This document shows, in pieces, positions 1-7,365 of a stretch of 57,387 nt of DNA (the stretch's first letter is position 1; every line of letters starts with the position of its first letter). Below the pieces are notes generated by a model that saw only the letters and a list, made by a program, of their open reading frames with translations, had not been told where the DNA came from and searched no databases. Both the position numbers and the translations under genes were made by a program. Where the stretch lies: IMG/VR virus record IMGVR_UViG_3300001242_000029, positions 1 through 57,387 of that record; one strand, written 5' to 3'. Origin of the DNA: a virus.

Positions 1-186
1 TTGACAGGCCTTTCTTGGGTTATCAGTGGGGATGACTTGGCTATTTTTGGTTCCAGGGACTCAGGAAATAGGGTTATCTCTTTTCAAGCCGCTTACGATT
101 CATCCGCTGGAACGGATCTACCTCTTACGGCAGAATGTGTTTTTACCATTGATAAATTGGTTGGGCAAACGGATATTGTGAGCTAA
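1..186 (+). CDS. C-terminal end of a truncated gene, probably virion structural
   Basis: An open frame enters at the left edge and stops with TAA at 184-186. About 61 residues are visible and the true start lies outside the window. The peptide looks like a beta-rich end of a structural protein, but no family is recognised. Its place just before the lysis genes fits a distal tail or fibre-region gene; this is inferred from phage gene order only. Confidence 0.45.
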   Translation: MTGLSWVISGDDLAIFGSRDSGNRVISFQAAYDSSAGTDLPLTAECVFTIDKLVGQTDIVS

Positions 187-255
187 TTATAAAAAGAGCC
201 TCCTCTGAATGGAAAGGATGAATAAAGTATTTTTAATTATACTGCTGGAGGGATT

Positions 256-285
256 TTTAAATTTTGAATAGTGGTGTTGTATAAT
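256..285 (+). promoter_or_regulatory. Promoter-like element before the lysis genes
   Basis: TTTAAA at 256-261 and an extended -10, TGTATAAT, at 278-285 are separated by an 18-base spacer. The same arrangement occurs three times on the minus strand (14984-15013, 23544-23572, 28499-28528). The element lies 20 bases before the first lysis gene. Activity is inferred from the match to a sigma70-type extended -10 and from its recurrence. Confidence 0.55.
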
Positions 286-304
286 AAAATAAAAGGAGCC
301 CTGA

Positions 305-574
305 ATGCCCATAAATGAATATTCGAAAGAAGTTTTTGATGAGGCACCGGTTAAAACAAAACTTGGGATGTTGTTCGTCATGAATTTAAGGATCATAGAG
401 CAGCTTGACAAACACCCAACCAACTGCAATGAACGGTTTAAAGCTATTGAAAAAGACACAAAATTTTTATTGAAACGGAAAACGATAGATTCGGTTATTG
501 CTATTTTTTCAGCTATAGGTATCTCTGTGGGTATGGTTATTGCATTCTTTAAAGGCTGGACTCCGTTTAAATAA
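305..574 (+). CDS. Small protein with a C-terminal membrane segment, XhlA-like lysis accessory candidate
   Basis: This 89-residue protein has a charged N-terminal two thirds that should form a helix, followed by one hydrophobic segment (about residues 62-82) and a short tail. The layout resembles XhlA/haemolysin-type membrane-anchored accessory proteins found next to holins and endolysins. AAAGGAGCC lies just upstream of the ATG. It is the first gene of the lysis cassette and follows a promoter-like element. Function is assigned from topology and neighbours, not from a catalytic motif. Confidence 0.6.
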   Translation: MPINEYSKEVFDEAPVKTKLGMLFVMNLRIIEQLDKHPTNCNERFKAIEKDTKFLLKRKTIDSVIAIFSAIGISVGMVIAFFKGWTPFK

Positions 575-589
575 ACGATAAGGGGGATT

Positions 590-952
590 ATGATATCACC
601 AACAGGCAAAGGCATCAGAAATGATAAAGAAGGCTCCGGGGAATACGGGGCATCCAGGGGGAACCGGCTACATAATGGCGTTGATTATTTGTGTGACGAG
701 AATCAAATTGTTGTTGCTCCATTCGATCTTATAGTCGAGCGAGAAGCTATCCCGAAAGCTGGTTCACCTCTTTCTGGCATAGCATGGACTCGTGGGATGT
801 CTAAGGGCAAGATGTTTTACTTTAAACCGCATAAATGGCTGATTGGTAAAGGCGTTAAGGCGGGTGAAAGCATAGGTATTGCTCAGGCTGTTTCGAAAGA
901 TTACGGCCTGCCACGGATGAAAGATCACATCCATTTCCAGGTGGATGGCTGA
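590..952 (+). CDS. M23-type peptidase (lysis endopeptidase)
   Basis: This 120-residue protein has the LytM/M23 zinc-peptidase core without extra domains. HNGVDY near residue 29 supplies the first His and the Asp, and HIHFQ near residue 114 supplies the C-terminal HxH pair. M23 enzymes cut peptide cross-links in murein, and the protein is short because it lacks a binding domain. AGGGGG lies seven bases before the ATG. It sits between two small membrane-protein genes in the lysis cassette and overlaps the next gene closely, so cell lysis is the likely role. Confidence 0.8.
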   Translation: MISPTGKGIRNDKEGSGEYGASRGNRLHNGVDYLCDENQIVVAPFDLIVEREAIPKAGSPLSGIAWTRGMSKGKMFYFKPHKWLIGKGVKAGESIGIAQAVSKDYGLPRMKDHIHFQVDG

Positions 953-953
953 T

Positions 954-1190
954 ATGTTCGTCACTTGTCCTAACTGCAACGGTAATTTAATAACAGCGGA
1001 CCATAACAATTTCGGAATTGTGCGGTGTTGGTGTGTGGTTGGGTGGGTGAATGAGCATACCGGCCTGCCTGGATGGATGGATGATTTACAAGAACTGATT
1101 AGAGAGGATTCAAATGAAAAAGTTGTTTTTGATTTTAATCGCAGCAATGTTTTTAATGACGGGATGCGGTGTATTGAATACTGCCGTTGA
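954..1190 (+). CDS. Small cysteine-rich protein, zinc-ribbon-like
   Basis: This 78-residue frame begins one base after the M23 stop. The N-terminus carries CPNCNG and then CWC, a possible zinc-ribbon. Its last 77 bases overlap the start of the lipoprotein gene at 1114 in another frame, which is long but possible in a lysis cassette. An in-frame ATG at 945 would overlap the upstream gene; 954 is preferred because GGTGG lies before it. No family is recognised. Confidence 0.45.
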   Translation: MFVTCPNCNGNLITADHNNFGIVRCWCVVGWVNEHTGLPGWMDDLQELIREDSNEKVVFDFNRSNVFNDGMRCIEYCR

Positions 1191-1395
1191 AATTACGGAC
1201 ATTTTAACGAGGGAAACCCCGGTCCATTCCGCCATGGTCCAAAGCATCACCATAGGCAAGGATAAAGCCACGCTCTTTTTTGAGGACGGGTTTAATTACG
1301 AAGTCCGGGACGCGGATTATATCAAACCTGGCGATAAGGTGAATATTTTTGAAACAAAAACCGGATTCAGGGCGGAGATGTCAAATGAAAAATAA
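1114..1395 (+). CDS. Lipoprotein 1, spanin-like candidate
   Basis: This 93-residue protein has a lysine-starting signal peptide and the lipobox LMTGC (Cys at residue 18), so it should be lipidated. GAGAGG lies before the ATG. The mature part is predicted to be a small beta-rich domain with no recognised motif. Lipoproteins in lysis cassettes are often outer-membrane spanin subunits that disrupt the outer membrane. No proline-rich Rz1-type region is seen, so the spanin call is tentative. The next gene has an almost identical lipobox region. Confidence 0.65.
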   Translation: MKKLFLILIAAMFLMTGCGVLNTAVEITDILTRETPVHSAMVQSITIGKDKATLFFEDGFNYEVRDADYIKPGDKVNIFETKTGFRAEMSNEK

Positions 1396-1633
1396 AAAAT
1401 ATTTATTGGCTACCCTGCTGTTGATATTTTTGATGACGGGATGCGTGGCTGAATTTGCAGGATTCCAGGGCAAGACTGATAACGGATTTTTTATGACAGT
1501 CAAGGATAAAACAGGCAACGAGATTTCCACCGGAGCTTCCATTAATGATCCGGAGCAAGTCCTGGAACTTAGGGCCATGTATGAAGTCTTGGTGAAGGAG
1601 CTTTCCAAAATTATGAAGGAGCAACGCCAATGA
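1385..1633 (+). CDS. Lipoprotein 2, spanin-like candidate
   Basis: The chosen ATG at 1385 overlaps the end of lipoprotein 1 by 11 bases and follows GGAG at 1375. The 82-residue product has a signal peptide ending in the lipobox LMTGC. Its mature part ends in a charged helix (about residues 55-82) that could form a coiled coil. The signal-peptide DNA resembles that of the preceding gene, suggesting duplication. A membrane-fusion (spanin) role is inferred from context. Confidence 0.65.
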   Translation: MKNKKYLLATLLLIFLMTGCVAEFAGFQGKTDNGFFMTVKDKTGNEISTGASINDPEQVLELRAMYEVLVKELSKIMKEQRQ

Positions 1634-1833
1634 AAGATAAATGGTTTTTAAGATATCTGCTTGCGATTCTGATTGTGCTGTTGTCATTCGGGTATGTGTT
1701 TATCATCACCCTTGTTGATTCAGCCCGGCCGAATGAGGTTATCCTTGGGTTTATTCTGGGAACGGGGCTGACGGGGATTATAACTTTCTTTTTTGGATCT
1801 TCTGACAAAAAGGGAAAGGAAGATATAAAATGA
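1630..1833 (+). CDS. Holin-like protein with two membrane segments
   Basis: This 67-residue protein has two hydrophobic segments (about residues 9-28 and 37-55) and ends with FFFGSS followed by a lysine-rich tail. That end is typical of small phage holins of the GTA/3-TM group. It overlaps the preceding lipoprotein gene by four bases (ATGA) and the following gene by four bases, so translation is probably coupled. It is the best holin candidate in the window. Confidence 0.7.
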   Translation: MKDKWFLRYLLAILIVLLSFGYVFIITLVDSARPNEVILGFILGTGLTGIITFFFGSSDKKGKEDIK

Positions 1834-2342
1834 CATTGGCATTACCAAGAACACTTGAGTATGTTCAGTTTCAGGGGGTATCACTTACCTCTAAAATAAT
1901 CCAGAAATTTACCCGTGACCAGGATTCCCATTCTGCCGTTATGGATCGGGAAGTCCATGGAACTAAACAACTTATTGAACAGTGGCCTCACCAAGGCGGA
2001 ATAAAGGCGTGGATGGATTATGCCGATTGGTCCGGACATACCAAAGGAACGCCCTATGAAATCTGGTCGTTGAAAGTTTCTCCGGAATGTTATGATTTTG
2101 TTATGGGATATTACAGGGAATCCGCGTCCAAGAAAAGGGAATATGATTGGTCTGGTATTGTGGCTTTCGGACTAAAAGGCAAAGACGATCCGGACAAGAC
2201 CTTTTGCTCTGAAGAAATGATCACCCCGCTTTGTCAGTGGTTCAAGTGGGACCGGATCAATCCGGCTTTGGTTTCTCCGGGGATTTTTAGAATGATTATC
2301 CAGGCTAAAGGGGCCAAATTGACCGGGAAAGCGATCACTTAA
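1830..2342 (+). CDS. Permuted NlpC/P60-like (YiiX/C92-type) hydrolase
   Basis: This 170-residue protein has a His-containing strand first (DSHSAVM near residue 31) and the Cys-containing helix later (FCSEEM near residue 130). That order matches permuted papain-like enzymes of the YaeF/YiiX group; the His-before-Cys order is seen directly. Members act as cysteine peptidases, amidases or acyltransferases. Its place behind the holin suggests a wall- or lipid-directed role. It converges with the minus-strand block, and its last bases overlap the end of a minus-strand gene remnant. Confidence 0.6.
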   Translation: MTLALPRTLEYVQFQGVSLTSKIIQKFTRDQDSHSAVMDREVHGTKQLIEQWPHQGGIKAWMDYADWSGHTKGTPYEIWSLKVSPECYDFVMGYYRESASKKREYDWSGIVAFGLKGKDDPDKTFCSEEMITPLCQWFKWDRINPALVSPGIFRMIIQAKGAKLTGKAIT

Positions 2343-2503
2343 TTTCTTTTATCGTAGAAAATCCTTTTGTTTGTTTTACTTCAAAGAGTTTATCTGCATA
2401 TTCAATAATATCTTCCCGGGCTGCTCGTTCATCATTAATACAGATGATCTGCAGCCCTAACTTTTCAGAAAGCATTTTCATTAATCGGAGGACTCTTTTA
2501 TTT
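2336..2503 (-). pseudogene. Second copy of the Rad50-like ATPase C-terminal end
   Basis: On the minus strand an open frame runs to TGA at 2336-2338 with no start of its own. It contains KMLSEKLGLQII and YADKLFEV, which match KMLSEKLGLQII and YADKIYKV in the intact gene at 3106. About 50 residues are recognisable. The conserved ITH of the intact copy is IND here, so the switch histidine is missing. The HNH frame at 2481 runs into this remnant in a different phase. It is read as a leftover or donor copy brought together with the nuclease gene. Confidence 0.7.
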
Positions 2504-3059
2504 TCTTTTTCCCCCTTTTTAAAGAAAGAATATACTTTTTTATTTTTATTTGTATTTTTGTTGCTGTTTTATTATTCACTTTCACGGCTTCTGTTGAACC
2601 GCAATAAATACAACGTCCGTCTCTTTCTTTTATTTGGGTTGAAATTGTGCTAAACCAACGTTCTCCGTATTCTTGCATTCCTCCTTGCCAATTTGGGGCA
2701 AATTCTCCTACTCTTGGGTTATTTCTTTTTGTTTCCCTCATTTTTTGTTTGGTTTTTTCAGAATGTTTAAATCCCAGGAGCGTGTTTGCTATTTTTTGTT
2801 TAGTTTCTTCCGATAATACTCTGGACCTGTTGCTTTTTATAACTTTTTCGCGGTGTTCTTGCGTTTTATTATACGTTGTAAAAAATCCACGTTGTTTGGC
2901 GATTTCTCGCATTTTATCTCGGGTTTCCACCGAAACTTGCCGCCCCCTTACCCAATGTCCTTTTAAATACGGATTCCATTTCTTTTTTGGGATGCTCCAT
3001 TTTACTGGCATCCCACATCCACATTTGCATAATGGCGCTTTCTTTTTTCTAATTACCAT
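2481..3059 (-). CDS. HNH-type homing endonuclease with NUMOD3-like repeats, probably 3'-truncated
   Basis: This 192-residue protein has an N-terminal CKCGCG zinc-like motif, then repeated NUMOD3-like DNA-binding segments (for example SEETKQKIA and SEKTKQKMRE), then the start of an HNH fold with CIYCG near residue 150. The His-rich part that should follow is absent and is replaced by a lysine-rich AT-biased tail, so the nuclease is probably inactive. AGGAGG precedes the ATG. It lies between an intact Rad50-like gene end and a second, diverged copy of that end, as expected after homing-type recombination. Confidence 0.75.
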   Translation of the reverse strand: MVIRKKKAPLCKCGCGMPVKWSIPKKKWNPYLKGHWVRGRQVSVETRDKMREIAKQRGFFTTYNKTQEHREKVIKSNRSRVLSEETKQKIANTLLGFKHSEKTKQKMRETKRNNPRVGEFAPNWQGGMQEYGERWFSTISTQIKERDGRCIYCGSTEAVKVNNKTATKIQIKIKKYILSLKRGKKKIKESSD

Positions 3060-3105
3060 GTTCCTCCTATAATAATATATTTCGCGCCATTATACCTTAA
3101 TTATT

Positions 3106-3726
3106 TTAATAAAGCAAGTCTTTTACTTGATGAACCTTTGAAACATTATTCTGCATTGTAACCTTATAAATTTTATCGGCATACCTGCTCATTATTTCTG
3201 AATGGGTTATCATTATAATCTGCAATCCTAATTTTTCAGAAAGCATTTTAACCAGTGCGCCGACCCTTTCATGATGATTAACAGAAAGATGCTTAAACGG
3301 CTCGTCAAGTAACAATGTATTCCGGTATTTTTTTACCATACTCCAAGAAGCACACCGTAAAGCAAATGCAGCCACATCTGCAGCCCCCAGTCCCGAAAAC
3401 AATAAAGGGTCAACCAATTCTTCTTGTTTTTTGAAGAACAGGTCACACTCAGTTTTATCCCTGCGTAGTTCAAACTTTACAAGAAACTCATACGCTTGGT
3501 CAAACACGGTATTCAAACCAGTTGAAACCATATCCCCGAGCTGAAATTCTAATTGTCCTTGTGTTTGTATCGCAATTTCTTTGATGAACTCAAGCGCCCG
3601 CTGTTCCTGTAATAAAAGAACCTTTTGCTTTTTAATACTTATTTCTAAGCTTTGAATTTCATTTTGGATGTATTCTTTTTGGGCTTGTTTTTTGTTTAGG
3701 AATGTCCGGAGCTTTTTAAGATTCAT
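3106..3726 (-). CDS. Rad50/SbcC-like ATPase, separate C-terminal lobe
   Basis: Starting at ATG 3726, the 206-residue protein has an N-terminal coiled coil (about 1-60), an ABC signature-like segment FSGLGAAD (110-117), Walker B LLLDEP (138-143) and a switch His in ITHSE. There is no Walker A. This is the C-terminal half of a Rad50/gp46-type ATPase; the N-terminal half with Walker A is a separate gene at 6012-7133. The two should pair to form one ATPase head. The start overlaps the preceding coiled-coil gene by 11 bases. Earlier in-frame ATGs lie deeper inside that gene and are less likely. Confidence 0.8.
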   Translation of the reverse strand: MNLKKLRTFLNKKQAQKEYIQNEIQSLEISIKKQKVLLLQEQRALEFIKEIAIQTQGQLEFQLGDMVSTGLNTVFDQAYEFLVKFELRRDKTECDLFFKKQEELVDPLLFSGLGAADVAAFALRCASWSMVKKYRNTLLLDEPFKHLSVNHHERVGALVKMLSEKLGLQIIMITHSEIMSRYADKIYKVTMQNNVSKVHQVKDLLY

Positions 3727-4018
3727 CGGACTCACCAGATTCATTGGCATCCTCAATCTTTGCATATTCTTCTTCGATTTCTTTCATTAAGGCATTCAGA
3801 CGTGCATTGGTTTCATCAATAGCTGCTTGCAATTCTTCTACGACTTTGTTAGCTTCTTCCAGTATTTCTTCTTCCGTTTCTTTGTCTACCTTGAGTATTT
3901 CATTCAGTTTTTTAAAATCAGACTCCAATGACCCTTTTACCCGCTCAGCTTTTTTACCGAGGTTTTCCATCTCTTCTTGATATCTAAGCAGGGTGCTTTT
4001 AATTTGTGTTTGGTTCAT
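3716..4018 (-). CDS. Small acidic coiled-coil protein
   Basis: This 100-residue protein is almost all charged helix with heptad-like spacing and ends in an acidic Glu/Ser/Asp tail. AAAGGA precedes the ATG. It lies between the Mre11-like gene and the C-terminal Rad50 lobe, overlapping the latter. It may belong to the same complex, for example as a coiled-coil extension. No enzyme motif is visible and the role is inferred only from position. Confidence 0.65.
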   Translation of the reverse strand: MNQTQIKSTLLRYQEEMENLGKKAERVKGSLESDFKKLNEILKVDKETEEEILEEANKVVEELQAAIDETNARLNALMKEIEEEYAKIEDANESGESDES

Positions 4019-4140
4019 TTGTCATCCTTTGCTCTATTTCTATTGATCCCAGTGAGTGTCCTCAAAATCATTTTAAAGCATTTATTCATATCATTTTCAA
4101 ACGACACTTCTGATTGCCAGTATAACCAGTGCCAAAACAT
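4015..4140 (-). CDS. Tiny protein of 41 residues, unknown
   Basis: AGGTGA lies five bases before the ATG at 4138-4140, and the stop overlaps the next start as ATGA. The product is aromatic at its N-terminus (WHWLYW) and basic at its C-terminus. The ribosome site and the four-base overlap support translation. No family is recognised. Confidence 0.5.
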   Translation of the reverse strand: MFWHWLYWQSEVSFENDMNKCFKMILRTLTGINRNRAKDDK

Positions 4141-4218
4141 AAATCACCTATTCACCCATTTTAAATATGACAGTCTCCCATGTTATTTTCTTGAAATGGC
4201 GCCTTGATGTTCATTTTA

Positions 4219-4440
4219 CTAATCCTTTACATCTTCTTTTGCAGGTTTGTCAAAATATTCTTTTAAAGGTACTGTATTTTTTCTTTTCTTTTTCCTGGAT
4301 AATAAAACTTTTAGAGCTTCATCAAATTTCTCTCCTACGGTAACTTCCTGATCAAACATACAATCATTCAACGGAGCATACACATTAAACCAATTTTTGC
4401 GGATGTGTTTTAGCACCCTGGCAGCTTCTTGTTTTTTCAT
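4219..4440 (-). CDS. Small basic protein, unknown
   Basis: The ATG at 4440 overlaps the stop of the metallophosphoesterase gene as ATGA; an upstream in-frame ATG four codons earlier lies inside that gene. The 73-residue product has a central run of basic residues (RKKKRK). It is cotranslated with the Mre11-like gene, but nothing in its sequence points to a function. Confidence 0.6.
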   Translation of the reverse strand: MKKQEAARVLKHIRKNWFNVYAPLNDCMFDQEVTVGEKFDEALKVLLSRKKKRKNTVPLKEYFDKPAKEDVKD

Positions 4441-5339
4441 TTTCCCACCCATTTTAAAATTATTTCTTTGATGCTTTGGGGTACTTTATTTTTTTCCAAA
4501 GCACGTTCAATATTTTCTTCAAAAGACAGGCTGACTTTCCATGACCCTTGCAGTTTCTCCATAAAATCGTTTACTTGTTTTTCTTTTCTTTTCCGGTCTT
4601 TAATGTGTTCTCTGGACATCGCATTTTCGTTAATCCTTAGGTAATGGATGTCAAACGAGTTATCTTCCGCGTACCAAAGGAATACACATGGCTTGTGGTC
4701 CATTTGATCTGCATCATGGCGGGTTAAAGACCCTGGATTGATAAGAAGTTGCTTGCCCTTTTTAGCCGTAAATGTTTTATGATTATGCCCGGTTATAATT
4801 AGATCAGCCCCTGGAAATAAATCAAATAATTTATTGCATTGCGGGTCTTCACAGCCTGGGTATGGTAATTCATCTTTCCAGGTCATCGTATGCAGTATAA
4901 CTGCTTTTTTCTTTACCACTTTCCCAGTGGCATAATCACGCAGTCGTACTGGGTATAAGGAATCTAATTCTACCCCCCAATGGCCAGCATTTAAAATAGG
5001 ATGAATCAATTCAGACCTGAAAAGTATTTCGATACCTGTTTTATGCAACAGCCCAAGACTGTGTTGTGCAAGATCATGATTCCCGATAATTGTTTGCATG
5101 TGTTTAGGAAAATGGGCAAAACAAGCATTAATTAAATTTGGGGATGCTTTCCAATGGTCAAACAGGTCACCAGAAAGCTCTACGGGGCATTCATGCTCTT
5201 TTTGTAGCTCAGATATTTGGTCCACTTTATTCCACTGTGCTTCCCAAATAGAATCCAGGCGGCAAGGGGGAGTTCTTTCTTCCTCCATCAAATGCCAATC
5301 CCCTGAGATAATGGCATCTGCTTTTCTTTTCTTTTTCAT
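4437..5339 (-). CDS. Mre11/SbcD-like metallophosphoesterase nuclease
   Basis: The 300-residue protein carries the ordered calcineurin-like motifs: DWHL near residue 15, GDLFDHW near 57, GNHD near 87 and GHNH near 189. These bind two metal ions. With the split Rad50-like ATPase genes on either side (3106 and 6012), it should form an SbcCD/gp46-gp47-type complex that processes DNA ends for recombination. The C-terminal helical part may be the ATPase-contact region. AAGAGG precedes the ATG. Confidence 0.88.
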   Translation of the reverse strand: MKKKRKADAIISGDWHLMEEERTPPCRLDSIWEAQWNKVDQISELQKEHECPVELSGDLFDHWKASPNLINACFAHFPKHMQTIIGNHDLAQHSLGLLHKTGIEILFRSELIHPILNAGHWGVELDSLYPVRLRDYATGKVVKKKAVILHTMTWKDELPYPGCEDPQCNKLFDLFPGADLIITGHNHKTFTAKKGKQLLINPGSLTRHDADQMDHKPCVFLWYAEDNSFDIHYLRINENAMSREHIKDRKRKEKQVNDFMEKLQGSWKVSLSFEENIERALEKNKVPQSIKEIILKWVGK

Positions 5340-5348
5340 TTCAGCCTC

Positions 5349-5801
5349 TTAATTATGATGCGAGTTTTCTTTTTCTCTCAATTGGTATTCTGTATCAGCA
5401 GCGTAGCACAATCCACCGTCTGCCATGTTTTCAGCCATCCATAAAAGGTAATTGGATGGCAGTTTTGAAATTCGGGTACCTTTGTATTTGCCAAATGGCA
5501 TTACAGGGTCCTCTTTTTCTCTTTTCTTTTTGTTCGTTTGCATGCAGCCTCCTTTATTTCTGCTTAAAAATGGGAGAGCGATACATATGGCATCGCACAA
5601 AGCTGTTTTAAATTGGTCAATTGCTTTTTGAAATTGGTACAATTCCGGAATAAATAGCTTTCCATTTATTGTTACGTATTCAGCGATATACTGCAGTGAT
5701 ATTTGGTAAGTATCACTTACCTCAATAGCTGTATTTAGTTCCTCTGGCGATACTAACTGTTTTAAAGTACAATACGCATTTTCTTCTTCCATTGTTTGCA
5801 T
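5349..5801 (-). CDS. DUF3820-like protein with an unknown N-terminal half and an internal start
   Basis: The 150-residue frame has a C-terminal segment MPFGKYKGTRISKLPSNYL typical of the DUF3820 (exonuclease X C-terminus / QSregVF) family. The first 86 residues are unrelated and helical. In the middle, AAAGGAGG lies five bases before an in-frame ATG at 5543, so a shorter DUF3820-only product is likely made too. It may be two fused genes or one gene with a nested start. It lies among recombination genes. Confidence 0.65.
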   Translation of the reverse strand: MQTMEEENAYCTLKQLVSPEELNTAIEVSDTYQISLQYIAEYVTINGKLFIPELYQFQKAIDQFKTALCDAICIALPFLSRNKGGCMQTNKKKREKEDPVMPFGKYKGTRISKLPSNYLLWMAENMADGGLCYAADTEYQLREKENSHHN

Positions 5802-5802
5802 A

Positions 5803-6003
5803 TTATAAAATCCTTTTTATAATTTGAAAGTCTGTTTTAATTGATTCCCCTGCTGCTAATGTTAAAATATAGTTTTCCCAAAACCATCGTTGATCCATAG
5901 TAGATCCTTTGATTGAATTAACACTTGTAAGCCAGTCTGGCGCAGTGTTTTCATCAAATTCCTGAGTAGTCCTGAAAAATCTATGTGTCATTTCAAATTT
6001 CAT
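5803..6003 (-). CDS. Small protein, unknown
   Basis: The chosen ATG at 6003 follows AGGA and lies outside the upstream gene; an in-frame ATG at 6033 would overlap the Rad50-like N-terminal gene. The 66-residue product is mildly acidic with several Trp and Phe residues and no recognised motif. It is part of the same tightly packed operon as the Rad50/Mre11-like genes. Confidence 0.6.
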   Translation of the reverse strand: MKFEMTHRFFRTTQEFDENTAPDWLTSVNSIKGSTMDQRWFWENYILTLAAGESIKTDFQIIKRIL

Positions 6004-6011
6004 AAAACGTC

Positions 6012-7133
6012 CTATTTCCCGCAGAGCGGACATTGTTCCGGCATTAATTCTTTGAACTTGGTTTTAGTTTCTTTGTATTTCTTTAGCATCATTTTCACTT
6101 CGTTTTGTTGCTCTGTTATTTGCCGTACCAGCAATTCTAATTCTTTCTTTTTATCCAGTTTCCCCTGAATAATTTTAAAGAAAACTGAAGCCCGGTCAAC
6201 CAGTCCAGATACAGTAAGTTTTTTGCTTATAAAATTTAATGTTTCCTGATTTTTAATAACCTTACCTACCTGCATTTCAATCTCGTTTTTTTGCTTTAAA
6301 TTTTCCTTTGTTTTATTATACAAGATATCCGCCTTTTTTATAAAAGGAATAAGCTTTAATTTTTTATTCAAAGGGAATAATTCCCTTTGCTTTTTTTGGA
6401 TATCGTATACCAAATCCTGTATTGCCTGAAATTGTTCATTTTTATTTGTTATCTTTTCTTGTTGCTTTTCGGCTTTAACCAGCAGCATATTTAACCTGAT
6501 ATACTGCACATACTTTGCCAATTCTTCTGTTTTGCTCTTATGGATTGATTTGAGTTCATTCAGTTTTTGCTCGTTCACCCGGATAGATGATTTCCCTTTA
6601 GCAATGGCAGAATCAATCACATCAAACCCGGCAACAGAATTAAAATGCTTTGCAACATCCCCTGGGCTTTCCGCAATTAAAAAGATAGGCACCCCCCTTT
6701 CCAGTTGTCTTTGGATATTTACTTTTTGATCCATATTCAAGATCTTGGCAATTTCTTCTGGAACATTTTGGCCAAATGCTTTAAACTGTATTTCATCTTT
6801 CCCGGGTTCTTTTAAGAAATATGCTGCTTGACTGGCTTTTTCATACCTGATTTTTGTTTGATTGCTTAATATCATTTCAATTTCAGATTTCTTTGAATGC
6901 CATGTTCTCCATTCATCACCTGCCGGCCTGTTGGAAATGATTTTGTAAAAAGCATTAAAGATTGCAGATTTACCGTGGTCGCTTGGGCCGATAATCATAT
7001 TCACACCGGGGCTGAAATTTAATAAAGCATGTTTATGGCATTGGACGTTCTTTAATTCGATAGATTGTATATATTGGATTGGGGGGATTGTTGAAGTGGT
7101 CACTGGCCGTGTTGTTTTATTTTTACGTTTCAT
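6012..7133 (-). CDS. Rad50/SbcC-like ATPase, separate N-terminal lobe ending in a zinc hook
   Basis: This 373-residue protein has an N-terminal ATPase lobe with Walker A GPSDHGKS (49-56), a Q-loop region, then a long coiled coil from about residue 190, and it stops directly after CPLCGK (368-373), the CxxC zinc hook. A normal Rad50 continues through a return coiled coil into the second lobe; here the second lobe is at 3106-3726. The gene order is N-lobe, three small genes, Mre11-like, three small genes, C-lobe. The start overlaps the upstream gene as ATGA. Confidence 0.85.
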   Translation of the reverse strand: MKRKNKTTRPVTTSTIPPIQYIQSIELKNVQCHKHALLNFSPGVNMIIGPSDHGKSAIFNAFYKIISNRPAGDEWRTWHSKKSEIEMILSNQTKIRYEKASQAAYFLKEPGKDEIQFKAFGQNVPEEIAKILNMDQKVNIQRQLERGVPIFLIAESPGDVAKHFNSVAGFDVIDSAIAKGKSSIRVNEQKLNELKSIHKSKTEELAKYVQYIRLNMLLVKAEKQQEKITNKNEQFQAIQDLVYDIQKKQRELFPLNKKLKLIPFIKKADILYNKTKENLKQKNEIEMQVGKVIKNQETLNFISKKLTVSGLVDRASVFFKIIQGKLDKKKELELLVRQITEQQNEVKMMLKKYKETKTKFKELMPEQCPLCGK

Positions 7134-7363
7134 TTTCCATCCTCTGGTTCAATCTCATACAAAATATAGTATGGATCGTCGCCTGAAATTTCTAATATCC
7201 AATTAGCATAGTGCCACTGCATAGTCATGCCATCATTTTCATTTTTCATGGTAGCCATTAAACAAAAGTCAGGCATTTTTATTTTTGTAGCGTTTACAAA
7301 TTGATCAAGAAAAGCAGTCATACTATCTGGGGCACAATCATCCTGTTGTAATAGTTTTTTCAT
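7130..7363 (-). CDS. Small acidic protein, unknown
   Basis: The 77-residue product follows GAGGGAG and overlaps the Rad50-like N-lobe gene by four bases. It is acidic at its end (IEPEDGK) and otherwise mixed alpha/beta in character. No motif is recognised; coupling to the ATPase gene is the only clue to its role. Confidence 0.6.
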   Translation of the reverse strand: MKKLLQQDDCAPDSMTAFLDQFVNATKIKMPDFCLMATMKNENDGMTMQWHYANWILEISGDDPYYILYEIEPEDGK

Positions 7364-7365
7364 AT

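Noticed and set aside
187-304. Short plus-strand frame before the lysis genes
   Set aside because: Its coding potential is about 20 residues without a convincing ribosome site; the stretch is better explained by the promoter-like element.
2481-3059. Group I intron carrying the HNH gene
   Set aside because: Both flanking ends code for the same protein segment rather than two adjoining parts of one gene, and no intron core was seen.
4161-4214. 17-codon minus-strand frame with AAAGGA upstream
   Set aside because: Too short and without overlap support; it could be a leader peptide but cannot be told from chance.
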